A DNA stretch of 17,343 bases from Ophryocystis elektroscirrha. Lineage: Eukaryota > Apicomplexa > Conoidasida > Neogregarinorida > Ophryocystidae. The notes below the pieces were generated by a model. The model worked only from the letters and a program-made list of their open reading frames with translations. It was not told the origin of the DNA and did not search any database. This document shows positions 17,191 through 17,343 of this stretch, piece by piece. Within the stretch, counting starts at the first letter, position 1, and each line of letters starts with the position of its first letter. The translations under genes were made by a program, and so were the position numbers. The stretch is taken from the NCBI GenBank assembly GCA_030141585.1, contig JAQIFP010000099.1, forward strand, positions 1-17,343, in the 5' to 3' direction.

Positions 17191-17343
17191 AAATATATAA
17201 ATATATATATAAATATATATATAAATATATATATAAATATATATACAAATATATATATATATATATAAATATATATATAAATATATATACAAATATATAT
17301 ATATATATAAATATATATATAAATATATATATAAATATATATA
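17191..17343. repeat. 12-bp AT tandem repeat reaching the window end
   Basis: Units of AAATATATATAT repeat head to tail, with interspersed ACAAATATAT variants that recur about every 50 bp, suggesting a second-order period. It lies in the presumed first intron of the alpha-tubulin gene. Confidence 0.85.

Noticed and set aside
1..17343. tRNA, rRNA, CRISPR arrays, insertion sequences or viral genes
   Set aside because: I found no T-loop signatures, rRNA motifs, regularly spaced direct repeats with unique spacers, transposase motifs or viral protein motifs. The tandem repeats present are simple AT-rich satellites.

Overview
The window reads as nuclear DNA of an AT-rich alveolate, most likely an apicomplexan or close relative. 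The main evidence is an alveolin (inner membrane complex protein) on the minus strand at 4920-6038. Other support is use of all three standard stop codons, eukaryotic genes split by GT-AG introns, long AT microsatellites and a Tyr/Asn/Lys/Ile-rich proteome. The species is not identified, and this placement is inference.

Layout. 1-338: last exon of an unidentified + strand gene. 588-949 (-): small two-exon basic coiled-coil protein. 1061-3234 (-): seven-exon TPR protein whose fifth intron holds a degenerate minisatellite. 3794-4846 (+): single-exon zinc alcohol dehydrogenase, convergent with the alveolin. 6625-7179 and 7338-8357 (+): tandem secreted paralogues whose C-termini look like a ubiquitin-like beta-grasp fold. 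8491-10615 (+): nine-exon RAD51 paralogue, best matched to XRCC3. 10622-11254 (+): two unassigned coding islands. 11609-13410 (-): nine-exon SEC12/PREB-like Sar1 exchange factor. 13785-15091 (-): three-exon SR splicing factor of the SC35-like type. 15092-16760: long AT-rich spacer with two weak coding islands. 16761-16899 (+): first exon of a divergent alpha-tubulin, followed by intron and a 12-bp AT tandem repeat to the window end.

Most spliced genes had to be rebuilt by hand from short exons, because open frames alone hide them. Joins were accepted when GT/AG borders, reading phase and family similarity agreed. Introns fall into two classes: very short ones of about 29-38 nt and long AT-rich ones of about 180-840 nt. 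Exons as small as 19, 25 and 31 nt occur.

The genes are eukaryotic housekeeping and cytoskeletal functions (splicing, ER export, recombination, pellicle, microtubules) with no operon logic. The most novel element is the pair of signal-peptide proteins ending in a ubiquitin-like domain.
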